Source of the DNA: Deltaproteobacteria bacterium
GTDB taxonomy: Bacteria > Desulfobacterota > DSM-4660 > Desulfatiglandales > HGW-15
NCBI GenBank assembly: GCA_030671095.1
Contig: DAOVAK010000067.1
Coordinates: forward strand, 1 to 9,457
Direction: 5' to 3'
DNA length: 9,457 nt
In this document: piece by piece, positions 1 to 5,656 of the stretch
Position numbering within the stretch: position 1 is the first letter of the stretch
How the letters are laid out: each line of letters begins with the position of its first letter
Translations under genes and position numbers: made by a program
Notes under the pieces: generated by a model
Told to the model about the DNA's origin: nothing
The model's database searches: none
Seen by the model: the letters and a program-made list of their open reading frames with translations, nothing else

Positions 1-79
1 GAACTCTTAGGGTAATCTCGGCGCACTCTGCCTGCCGCTAAGAGATTGGATGGTCGCCTCTAAGGAGTGAAAATAATTA
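1..79. other. Unassigned upstream sequence with a possible hairpin
   Basis: No gene is recognisable here. Bases 14-19 (AATCTC) and 42-47 (GAGATT) are complementary, and GGC 20-22 can pair with GCC 34-36 inside them. A competing pairing joins CTCTTAG at 4-10 with CTAAGAG at 38-44. No T-tract follows, so an intrinsic terminator is not supported. It may be the tail of a feature lying outside the window. Confidence 0.2.
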
Positions 80-108
80 TTGAAAAATTAAGTATATTAA
101 TATAGATT
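80..108 (+). promoter_or_regulatory. Possible sigma70 promoter for the tRNA gene
   Basis: TTGAAA at 80-85 (-35-like) lies 17 bases before TAGATT at 103-108 (-10-like) in a very AT-rich stretch just ahead of the tRNA. Transcription would begin near 115, giving a short 5' leader before the mature tRNA end at 121. The -10 matches the consensus only partly, so the exact boxes are uncertain; the location is plausible. Confidence 0.35.
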
Positions 109-120
109 GGCATAGTATGT

Positions 121-196
121 GGGGATGTAGCTCAGTTGGGAGAGCGGTACGTTCGCAACGTACAGGTCGTGGGTTCGAATCCCATCATCTCCACCA
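121..196 (+). tRNA. tRNA-Ala (anticodon CGC), CCA encoded
   Basis: This is a complete 76-base cloverleaf that decodes the alanine codon GCG. The acceptor stem GGGGATG (121-127) pairs with CATCTCC (186-192). The D stem is GCTC/GAGC (130-133 with 142-145). The anticodon stem GTACG/CGTAC (147-151 with 159-163) closes the loop TTCGCAA, with anticodon CGC at 154-156. The T stem GTGGG/CCCAT encloses TTCGAAT. The discriminator is A193 and CCA is encoded at 194-196. Position 3 pairs G with U at position 70, the classic identity element for alanyl-tRNA synthetase, which independently confirms the assignment. A short ORF crossing this gene is spurious. Confidence 0.97.
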
Positions 197-237
197 AAAT
201 GCGATCTACAGAAAGGGACGAGTGTCGGTTAGGAGGC

Positions 238-264
238 GACCGGATCAGCCTGGTCTCTTTTTTT
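238..264 (+). terminator. Intrinsic terminator after tRNA-Ala
   Basis: GACCGG (238-243) pairs with CTGGTC (250-255) through one G-T wobble around a 6-base loop. It is followed at once by TCTTTTTTT (256-264). The hairpin plus T-run lies about 40 bases past the tRNA 3' end and before hisB, so it probably ends the tRNA transcript. It could also act as an attenuator for hisB if transcription reads through. The stem is short, which keeps confidence moderate. Confidence 0.7.
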
Positions 265-322
265 GACGCCCACACAGGGTTAGCATCAACCATTCCTACT
301 GACCGAATAGGACAATAATCAG

Positions 323-913
323 ATGAAAAGGGAAGCAAAGGTAGAAAGGAAGACAAAAGAGACAGATATCAGATTAAGGCTGAATCTGGACGGTAAAGGC
401 CTCTCTGAAATCGACACGGGTATTCCCTTCATAGACCACATGTTAGGCCTTATGGCAGCCCATGGATTCATGGATATCCGGATTAGTGCCAAGGGGGATA
501 CTGAGATAGATGATCACCACACGGTGGAAGATCTGGGCATCTGTATTGGGATGGCCATCAATCAGGCGCTGGGGGAGAAAAAGGGGATCAGGCGATATGG
601 TGAAGCGACCATCCCCATGGATGAAGTCCTATCCAGGGTCGCTATAGACATATCTAACCGCCCCTTTTTGGCTTACAGGGTTTCTTTGGTAGAAAGTAAG
701 ACCGGGAAATTTGACGTGAGCTTGATCAAAGAATTCTTCCGTGCTCTGGTCAACTATTCAGGCATTACGATGCATGTGGATCTCATATCGGGTGATGATG
801 CACACCATATCGCTGAATCTATTTTTAAGGCGTTCGCAAGGGCCCTTGACCAGGCTGTGGGCATTGAAAATAGGTTAGAGAGCGCAGTCCCTTCCACTAA
901 AGGTATGCTGTAG
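323..913 (+). CDS. hisB: Imidazoleglycerol-phosphate dehydratase
   Basis: This cytoplasmic enzyme removes water from imidazole glycerol phosphate to give imidazole acetol phosphate, step 7 of histidine biosynthesis. The 196-residue protein is the monofunctional form, without the phosphatase domain fused in enterobacteria. Two copies of the family's metal-binding motif are visible: HHTVED at residues 65-70 and HHIAE at 161-165, the latter followed by the usual FKAFARAL. FIDHM at 36-40 and H47 also fit, and the C-terminal PSTKG is typical. The family usually has Asn two residues before the second HH pair; here the sequence is GDDAHH, with Asp. The start is ATG with AGGA at 309-312, ten bases upstream. 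A repeat element now separates it from the following lipoprotein gene and hisA. No convincing promoter was found between the tRNA terminator and the start. Confidence 0.97.
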   Translation: MKREAKVERKTKETDIRLRLNLDGKGLSEIDTGIPFIDHMLGLMAAHGFMDIRISAKGDTEIDDHHTVEDLGICIGMAINQALGEKKGIRRYGEATIPMDEVLSRVAIDISNRPFLAYRVSLVESKTGKFDVSLIKEFFRALVNYSGITMHVDLISGDDAHHIAESIFKAFARALDQAVGIENRLESAVPSTKGML

Positions 914-996
914 GCGTTGAGCAAATTCGTTCTCTGGACGCATGTCACTCGGAAATAGAGACCTTTGAAAAATGTTCAATTTTGTTCAAGGTCAAG

Positions 997-1092
997 CCTC
1001 CGGCCCCGCTTCCAGCCCGTAGGGCTTACAGGCCGGAGGGTAGGGCCTACGCCCTCTCCGAGCTGTAGGCTCTATGAGCTGGAAGCCGGAGG
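997..1092. repeat. Long hairpin core of repeat copy A
   Basis: The arms pair in series. CCTCCG (997-1002) pairs with CGGAGG (1087-1092). GCTTCCAGC (1008-1016) pairs with GCTGGAAGC (1078-1086). The 12-base segment 1020-1031 pairs with 1063-1074 through two G-T wobbles. CGGAG (1034-1038) pairs with CTCCG (1056-1060), and GG (1039-1040) pairs with CC (1053-1054) past one bulged T. Bases 1006-1089 align without gaps to 7476-7559 with seven mismatches. The structure could act as DNA (cruciform) or as RNA. Confidence 0.7.
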
Positions 1093-1141
1093 GGAAGGCG
1101 AAGATTTTAACCGCAGGAATACACGATAAGTATTTCGAGGA

Positions 1142-1171
1142 TTAACCCGCCATAGCTCTTTGGCGGGTTAA
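1142..1171. repeat. Perfect 11-bp hairpin inside copy A
   Basis: TTAACCCGCCA (1142-1152) and TGGCGGGTTAA (1161-1171) are perfect complements around an 8-base loop. AAAATTTG rather than a T-run follows, so rho-independent termination on the + strand is doubtful. The motif CCCGCCATAGCTCT at its core reappears, with one change, in the next hairpin. Confidence 0.6.
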
Positions 1172-1189
1172 AATTTGAGTCTGACACAG

Positions 1190-1228
1190 CCTGCCCGCCA
1201 TCGCTCTCACTCAGGCGAGGCGGGCGGG
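1190..1228. repeat. GC-rich hairpin inside copy A
   Basis: CCTGCCCGCC (1190-1199) pairs with GGCGGGCGGG (1219-1228) with a single mismatch. TCGC (1201-1204) pairs with GCGA (1215-1218) further in, leaving A1200 bulged. The 5' arm and loop start CCCGCCATCGCTCT, almost the same as the neighbouring hairpin at 1142-1171, so the two look like related modules. Confidence 0.55.
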
Positions 1229-1280
1229 AGATTGAGCAAAAGGGGGCGCTTTTCAAAGGTCTCAGATAGTTTCAACAACC

Positions 1281-1991
1281 ATGCCTGAACTCATCATCAA
1301 CAGACTGTATATCCGCTTGGGACTACTTACCGCTCTCCTGGTGATGCTCTGTTCATCATGTCAATCGCGTAAGGAACAAGTCCCCCATGAAAGACCTTCT
1401 CTGCCCAAAATAGAGAAAATGGTCGTCGTGGGGTTCTTGCCTGCCATGTCTCAATGGGATACACCCAACATGGTCCGGAGCCCTGTCACCGGGGCTGTCT
1501 TCTTTGCTGAACCGGTCTCCGAGCAAGTTGTAAGCAATCTCACAGCCAATCTGTTTGAGAGGATAGTCAAAGAGAAGCGCTATGATCTCATTTCGCCCGG
1601 TCAGGCAAAGGGTGTTTATTCGATTCTCAGACTATCAGATGTGATCCAGCCCGAGATTGAGATTATCCAGAAAATCGGTCAGGCATTCTCTGCAGATGCG
1701 GTGATGAGCGGTTATCTTTACAGGTGGCAGGAGCGTGAAGGGACCGATTACGCTGTTAATCGAACCGCATCAGTGGCCTTTGATCTCTATCTCATAAGAC
1801 CAGATGATGGGGCCATTTTGTGGAAAGACAGATTTGATAAGACGCAACAGTCCCTGAGTGAGAACCTCTTAGACATAAACACCTTTCTAAAGGGCCAAGG
1901 TCGATGGATGACCGCAGGGAGTCTGGCGGACCTTGGCCTTGATAAGGTATTGGGAGAATTGCTGAAGGGTGAAAAAGGAAAAAAGGATTAG
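1281..1991 (+). CDS. Putative lipoprotein of unknown function between hisB and hisA
   Basis: I do not recognise a named function. The 236-residue protein begins with a lipoprotein-type signal: a basic start (R8, R12), a hydrophobic stretch at residues 13-23 and a cysteine-ended LCSSC at 23-27, so lipidation is expected at C27. The box is slightly irregular because C24 sits at the -3 position. The mature part starts with a charged, proline-containing linker, then the hydrophobic strand MVVVGFLPA (47-55). Its most distinctive segment is VMSGYLYRWQEREG (141-154), followed by SVAFDLYLI and GAILW (177-181). This layout loosely resembles the CsgG/LpoB-like periplasmic lipoproteins, but that is only an impression. 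The ATG lies 17 bases past the repeat element and has no clear Shine-Dalgarno. Its TAG ends three bases before hisA, so the two are very likely cotranscribed. Confidence 0.8.
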   Translation: MPELIINRLYIRLGLLTALLVMLCSSCQSRKEQVPHERPSLPKIEKMVVVGFLPAMSQWDTPNMVRSPVTGAVFFAEPVSEQVVSNLTANLFERIVKEKRYDLISPGQAKGVYSILRLSDVIQPEIEIIQKIGQAFSADAVMSGYLYRWQEREGTDYAVNRTASVAFDLYLIRPDDGAILWKDRFDKTQQSLSENLLDINTFLKGQGRWMTAGSLADLGLDKVLGELLKGEKGKKD

Positions 1992-1994
1992 AAC

Positions 1995-2720
1995 GTGCTC
2001 GTTATTCCAGCCATAGATATCAAGGGGGGCCGCTGTGTGAGGCTCAAACAGGGGGAGATGTCAAAAGAGACCGTGTACTCGGAAGTCCCAGAAGAAATGG
2101 CTGTGAAATGGTATGAAAAAGGCGCAGAAAGGCTCCATCTGGTGGACCTGGATGGTGCGGTAGAGGGCAAAGCGGTCAATAAAGAGGTAATTAGAGGGAT
2201 TGTTGGGGCTATCCCCATTCCTATCCAGCTCGGCGGGGGAATTAGAGACATGGAAACGATTGAGACCTACCTCAAGCTGGGGATTAATCAAGTTATTTTA
2301 GGCACGGTGGCCTACAAAAATCCAGAATTTTTGACCCAGGCCTGCAAAGAATTCGCCGGTCGAATCATTCTTGGGATTGATGCCAGGAAGGATCGCGTGG
2401 CCGTTGAAGGCTGGACCGAAGAAACAGATATGACAGTGGCAGAAATAGCGAAAAGGTTTGAAAACATTGGCATTTCAGCGATTATTTACACGGATATCCA
2501 CCGGGATGGAATGAGTACAGGACCCAATGTGGAGGCGACCAAGATACTGGCACAAACCGTTGAGACCCCTGTGATAGCCTCCGGGGGGATTTCAGGCATT
2601 GATGATGTGGCCAAAATCTTGAGCCTTGCAGAGTATGGGGTCATCGGCATGATTACTGGGCGGGCCCTTTACAGAGGCACGCTGGATTTGGTGGATGCCA
2701 TAAAATTGACCAGGAACTGA
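1995..2720 (+). CDS. hisA: ProFAR isomerase (phosphoribosylformimino-AICAR-P isomerase)
   Basis: HisA carries out the Amadori rearrangement of ProFAR to PRFAR, step 4 of histidine biosynthesis, in the cytoplasm. The 241-residue protein is a complete half-barrel-duplicated TIM barrel. IPAID (4-8) carries the catalytic base D8, and the matching acid is D129 in LGIDAR. Phosphate-binding loops appear as LGGGIR (79-84) and ASGGIS (195-200), and TDIHRDG at 166-172 is the HisA-type signature, which argues against HisF. The start is GTG at 1995, giving MLVIPAID as in the family. AAAGGA at 1982-1987, seven bases upstream, lies inside the end of the lipoprotein gene. The three-base gap implies one operon. 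hisH and hisF, the usual neighbours, are not in the window, and no terminator hairpin follows the stop. Confidence 0.97.
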   Translation: MLVIPAIDIKGGRCVRLKQGEMSKETVYSEVPEEMAVKWYEKGAERLHLVDLDGAVEGKAVNKEVIRGIVGAIPIPIQLGGGIRDMETIETYLKLGINQVILGTVAYKNPEFLTQACKEFAGRIILGIDARKDRVAVEGWTEETDMTVAEIAKRFENIGISAIIYTDIHRDGMSTGPNVEATKILAQTVETPVIASGGISGIDDVAKILSLAEYGVIGMITGRALYRGTLDLVDAIKLTRN

Positions 2721-2738
2721 AAAAATTGAACTTTGAGC

Positions 2739-2766
2739 TTGACTTTTTTCAAAAATATAGTATTAT
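2739..2766 (+). promoter_or_regulatory. Sigma70-type promoter for the yqeY-mutS2-dnaG block
   Basis: TTGACT at 2739-2744 (preceded by C, giving the frequent CTTGAC form) and TATTAT at 2761-2766 are 16 bases apart in an AT-rich stretch after hisA. TATATT at 2764-2769 is a second candidate -10 with a less favourable 19-base gap. Transcription would start near 2773-2776. That rules out the TTG at 2773 as a practical start for yqeY and leaves a leader of about 28 bases before ATG 2803. Confidence 0.6.
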
Positions 2767-2802
2767 ATTTGTTTGACCTTTTTTCCTTTCCCCTCTCTCA
2801 AC

Positions 2803-3246
2803 ATGCCGCTTTCCCAAGAAATCATAGAAGATCTGAAAAAGGCCATGAAGGCCAAAGACGCATCCCGTGTATCTTGCCTGAGAATGCTCAAAACCGCCAC
2901 CAAGAACAAGCAGGTGGAAAAGGGGCGGGATCTGGAGGATAAAGAGATTCAGGGCGTGATTTCCTCACTGGTCAGAAAGGGACAAGAAGCGGCCAAGGAA
3001 TTTAGAGGGGGTAACCGCCCGGATCTGGCGGCCAAGGAAGAGGATGAAATCAAGATTTATTATGAATATCTGCCCGAACAGCTTACCCAGGCCGATATAG
3101 AGGGGATTCTAAAGGAAATTATTTCTGAATCATCAGCCACCGGATTGAAGGATTTGGGAACAGTCATGAAAGCGGCCATGTCTCGAATGGGGGGGAAGGC
3201 GCAGGGCAAAGAGGTGAATGAAATAGCCAGGAAACTTTTGAGCTAG
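2803..3246 (+). CDS. yqeY: GatB/YqeY domain protein
   Basis: This is a small cytoplasmic protein of the GatB/YqeY family, related to the C-terminal tRNA-interacting region of the amidotransferase subunit GatB. Its exact role is unsettled. From ATG 2803 it is 147 residues, the usual size for the family. Its start (MPLSQEIIEDLKKAMKAKDA) matches the expected amphipathic first helix, and RLRMLK-like CLRMLKTATKN, YYEYLPEQL and the late MGGKAQGKEVNEIARKLL are characteristic. The frame stays open upstream to a TTG at 2773, but the extra ten residues are not family-like and that codon lies at the predicted transcription start. The leader is pyrimidine-rich, without a Shine-Dalgarno. In many bacteria this gene sits between rpsU and dnaG; here rpsU is not present. 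Confidence 0.92.
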   Translation: MPLSQEIIEDLKKAMKAKDASRVSCLRMLKTATKNKQVEKGRDLEDKEIQGVISSLVRKGQEAAKEFRGGNRPDLAAKEEDEIKIYYEYLPEQLTQADIEGILKEIISESSATGLKDLGTVMKAAMSRMGGKAQGKEVNEIARKLLS

Positions 3247-3251
3247 CCTGC

Positions 3252-5612
3252 ATGATTGAACATACATATCGGGTTCTTGAGTTTTATAAATTATTGAACA
3301 TCTTATCCGATTATGCCACCTGTCCATTAGGAAAATCAGATTGCTTATCACTCGAACCTTCAGATGATCTAGAACTTATCGACAACGAACATAAGCTGGT
3401 CTCAGAGATGAAACTCCTTCTCCAATTGAAGGGGTTTTTTCCCTTGGAGGGACTCACTGACATTGGATCTGTTCTGAGAAATTGCCAGGCAGAGGGTTCT
3501 TGGCTTGAACCTGAAGCGCTCCTGTCCGTTTTCAGGATTGCAGAGGCGAGCGCACATTCGAAGAAACGCATCGTTTCTCATCAGTCGCTCTGCCCAAGGC
3601 TAAAAGATCTCACGAAACAAATGCCCGTCTTTGAGGGCTTGAGGGAGGGAATAAAGAGGGCTATATCCCCTAATGGCGCCATTAACGATTCAGCAAGCCC
3701 TGAGCTGAAAAGGCTAAGGCGCCAAAAGACCCGCTTGAGGAGGGAACTTCAAAAAGTACTGGAAAATATAAAAAGATCCAAAGGCTTGACATCGGATGGA
3801 GATGACCCCCTTGTCTCTATCCGCGATGGAAGGTACGTCATCCCCTTGAGAACAGACTTGAAAAGCCGGGTGGATGGAATCATCCATGATTACTCTCAGA
3901 CGCAGGCCACCTGTTTTATCGAGCCCATGGAGGTCATTCAGGATAATAATCGACTGGCAGAATTGGCCCATCTTGAAAAGGAGGAGGAGCTAAGAATACT
4001 GAGATCACTCAGTGCCGTGGTCAGAGACTCAGCTGAAGATTTGGACGGGGCTCAGACTGTCTTAGGCAAATTGGATGGGCTTTGTGCAAGGGCGGAACTG
4101 AGCCGTGCCATGGAAGCCGTCAGACCTGTTTTGCGTCAGGGGGGTAATGTGGACCTGAGGCAGGCAAGGAATCCAATCCTCGTGGCCCTGGCCTCTGAAA
4201 AAGAATCGCCCGTTCCATCGGATATTGTTCTGGACAGGGACCAGAACGTGATGATCATTTCGGGTCCCAACAGGGGGGGAAAAACGGTCACCCTTAACAC
4301 GCTGGGCCTTTTGAGCCTAATGGCTCAGGCCGGTCTTCATATCCCAGCCGCTGAGGGGTCCTCTTTGCCCGTTTTCAAGAACATCATGGCCGAGATCGGT
4401 GACGATCAGGATATCCAAGCTGGCCTGAGTACCTTTTCGGCCCACATAGACCATCTCAAACATATGATGGAGCATGCGGATGAAAAGAGTCTCGTCATCA
4501 TTGACGAGCCGGGCATGGGAACCGATCCGGATGAGGGGGCCGCTCTCGCCATGGCCGTGCTGGATGAGCTTTCCCAGAAGGGCGCTTTTGTCGCCGTCTC
4601 TACCCATCTGAATCGTCTGAAGACGTATGGTCTATTACATGAGAAGGCGAAAAATGCGCGTATGGAATTCGACACATCCACCAATCGCCCAACCTTCTCC
4701 TTACAGTACGGGACCCCAGGGACCAGTTATGCCTTTGAAATTGCCAACGATGCTGGGGTCGGGCCAAACATCCTTGAGCAGGCCAAGGGATACCTGGATC
4801 GAGATGAGGTCCGCCTAAATCGACTGATCGATAAACTCAATCGGCTTAAACAGGAGACAACGCTGGAAAAGCTGGAGGCGGAACAGGTCAAGGATAAGTA
4901 CCGTGCTGCCAGAGAAAAATTGTTTCAGGCCCTCAAGAAACTGGACGCCGACAGGAGAACTCTACTCGAAGAAAAGAGCTCTGAAGCCGATAAGCTCATT
5001 AGAGGCGCTAGGGAGGAGTTTAAACAACTCATAAATACATTTAAAAAGACAGGGGAGTCCTCTCAGGCCCAGATAAAACAGCACTTTGACGGCATCAGCA
5101 AAGACCTGGTGAATCGTCTCTCCATTGCATGTGAACAGGATAAATCCATTGAGCTGAGTGGGTATGAAATAGGGCAGCGGGTTCGTCTCAAAGAATTTGA
5201 TCAAGTGGGCACGGTCCTTTCCTTTGACATGGCCAACGCCAAAGCCACCATACTGACAGGAAATGTGAGGCTCTCTGCCAGGTTACAGGATCTGGAACTG
5301 ATTTCTGAGCCAGAAGAGTCCGTGGAAGATGAGTCCGCCAGGCATATCCCCTATCCTGTATCAGGGGCTCACCCAAGGGAGATCAATTTGATTGGATACA
5401 GAGTGGCGGATGCGCTCCCTTTAATTGATAAGATGATCGATAGGGCCATGGTTGAGGGCGAGCTCTCATTAAGGATTATTCACGGATATGGCACGGGGAA
5501 ATTAAAGCAGGCCATCCGTGAGCACCTAAAGGGCTTTTCATGTGTGAAGAGAATCTCAGGTGCTGATTCTCAATCCGGAGGCGAGGCCATCACGGTTGTG
5601 GACCTCTCCTAG
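3252..5612 (+). CDS. mutS2: MutS2 ATPase with C-terminal Smr domain
   Basis: MutS2 is a MutS-like dimeric ATPase without the mismatch-recognition domain; family members suppress recombination or rescue collided ribosomes. The 786 residues show the N-terminal helical core (about 1-300), Walker A GPNRGGKT (338-345), the AEIGDDQDI and STFSAHI elements (380-399), Walker B VIIDEPGMGTDP (415-426) and the STHL switch (450-453). A long charged coiled-coil stretch follows (about 515-630), then a small beta domain GYEIGQRVRL...GTVLS (637-657) and a Smr domain (about 708-786). In the Smr domain HGYGTG (744-749) is kept, but the usual LDLRG is INLIG (711-715), so the Asp and Arg linked to nuclease activity in some MutS2 proteins are missing. 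The gene starts five bases after yqeY with no strong Shine-Dalgarno, suggesting coupled translation. Confidence 0.96.
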   Translation: MIEHTYRVLEFYKLLNILSDYATCPLGKSDCLSLEPSDDLELIDNEHKLVSEMKLLLQLKGFFPLEGLTDIGSVLRNCQAEGSWLEPEALLSVFRIAEASAHSKKRIVSHQSLCPRLKDLTKQMPVFEGLREGIKRAISPNGAINDSASPELKRLRRQKTRLRRELQKVLENIKRSKGLTSDGDDPLVSIRDGRYVIPLRTDLKSRVDGIIHDYSQTQATCFIEPMEVIQDNNRLAELAHLEKEEELRILRSLSAVVRDSAEDLDGAQTVLGKLDGLCARAELSRAMEAVRPVLRQGGNVDLRQARNPILVALASEKESPVPSDIVLDRDQNVMIISGPNRGGKTVTLNTLGLLSLMAQAGLHIPAAEGSSLPVFKNIMAEIGDDQDIQAGLSTFSAHIDHLKHMMEHADEKSLVIIDEPGMGTDPDEGAALAMAVLDELSQKGAFVAVSTHLNRLKTYGLLHEKAKNARMEFDTSTNRPTFSLQYGTPGTSYAFEIANDAGVGPNILEQAKGYLDRDEVRLNRLIDKLNRLKQETTLEKLEAEQVKDKYRAAREKLFQALKKLDADRRTLLEEKSSEADKLIRGAREEFKQLINTFKKTGESSQAQIKQHFDGISKDLVNRLSIACEQDKSIELSGYEIGQRVRLKEFDQVGTVLSFDMANAKATILTGNVRLSARLQDLELISEPEESVEDESARHIPYPVSGAHPREINLIGYRVADALPLIDKMIDRAMVEGELSLRIIHGYGTGKLKQAIREHLKGFSCVKRISGADSQSGGEAITVVDLS

Positions 5613-5656
5613 GGCATTGCCATTGATTTGAAGGCTTGAGGTATTAATTTAGTCTT

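Larger units (their letters stand above)
958..1263. mobile_element. MITE-like repeat element, copy A, with 14-bp inverted ends
   Basis: This 306-base non-coding element fills most of the 367-base gap between hisB and the lipoprotein gene. Its ends, GAGACCTTTGAAAA (958-971) and TTTTCAAAGGTCTC (1250-1263), are perfect inverted repeats of each other. Inside are three separate hairpins, listed individually, and no ORF. The left half recurs in the dnaG-rpoD gap. Inverted ends, absence of coding capacity and dispersed copies fit a miniature inverted-repeat transposable element moved by a transposase encoded elsewhere. No exact target-site duplication is visible: the flanks read AAATA on the left and AGATA on the right. 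A structured intergenic repeat that is not transposable is the alternative. Confidence 0.65.

Noticed and set aside
263..296. TTGACG after the terminator as a hisB promoter
   Set aside because: No acceptable -10 sequence is present 15-19 bases downstream.
136..318. Short ORF running through the tRNA gene
   Set aside because: It overlaps the tRNA cloverleaf and the terminator hairpin and resembles no protein.
917..1240. TTGAGCAAA direct repeat (917-925 and 1232-1240) as a target duplication of the element
   Set aside because: One copy lies outside and one inside the inverted ends, so it cannot be a flanking duplication; a nine-base match may be chance.
2773..2802. TTG upstream start adding ten residues to the YqeY protein
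   Set aside because: The added residues are not family-like, no ribosome site precedes the TTG, and the predicted promoter places the transcript start at about this position.
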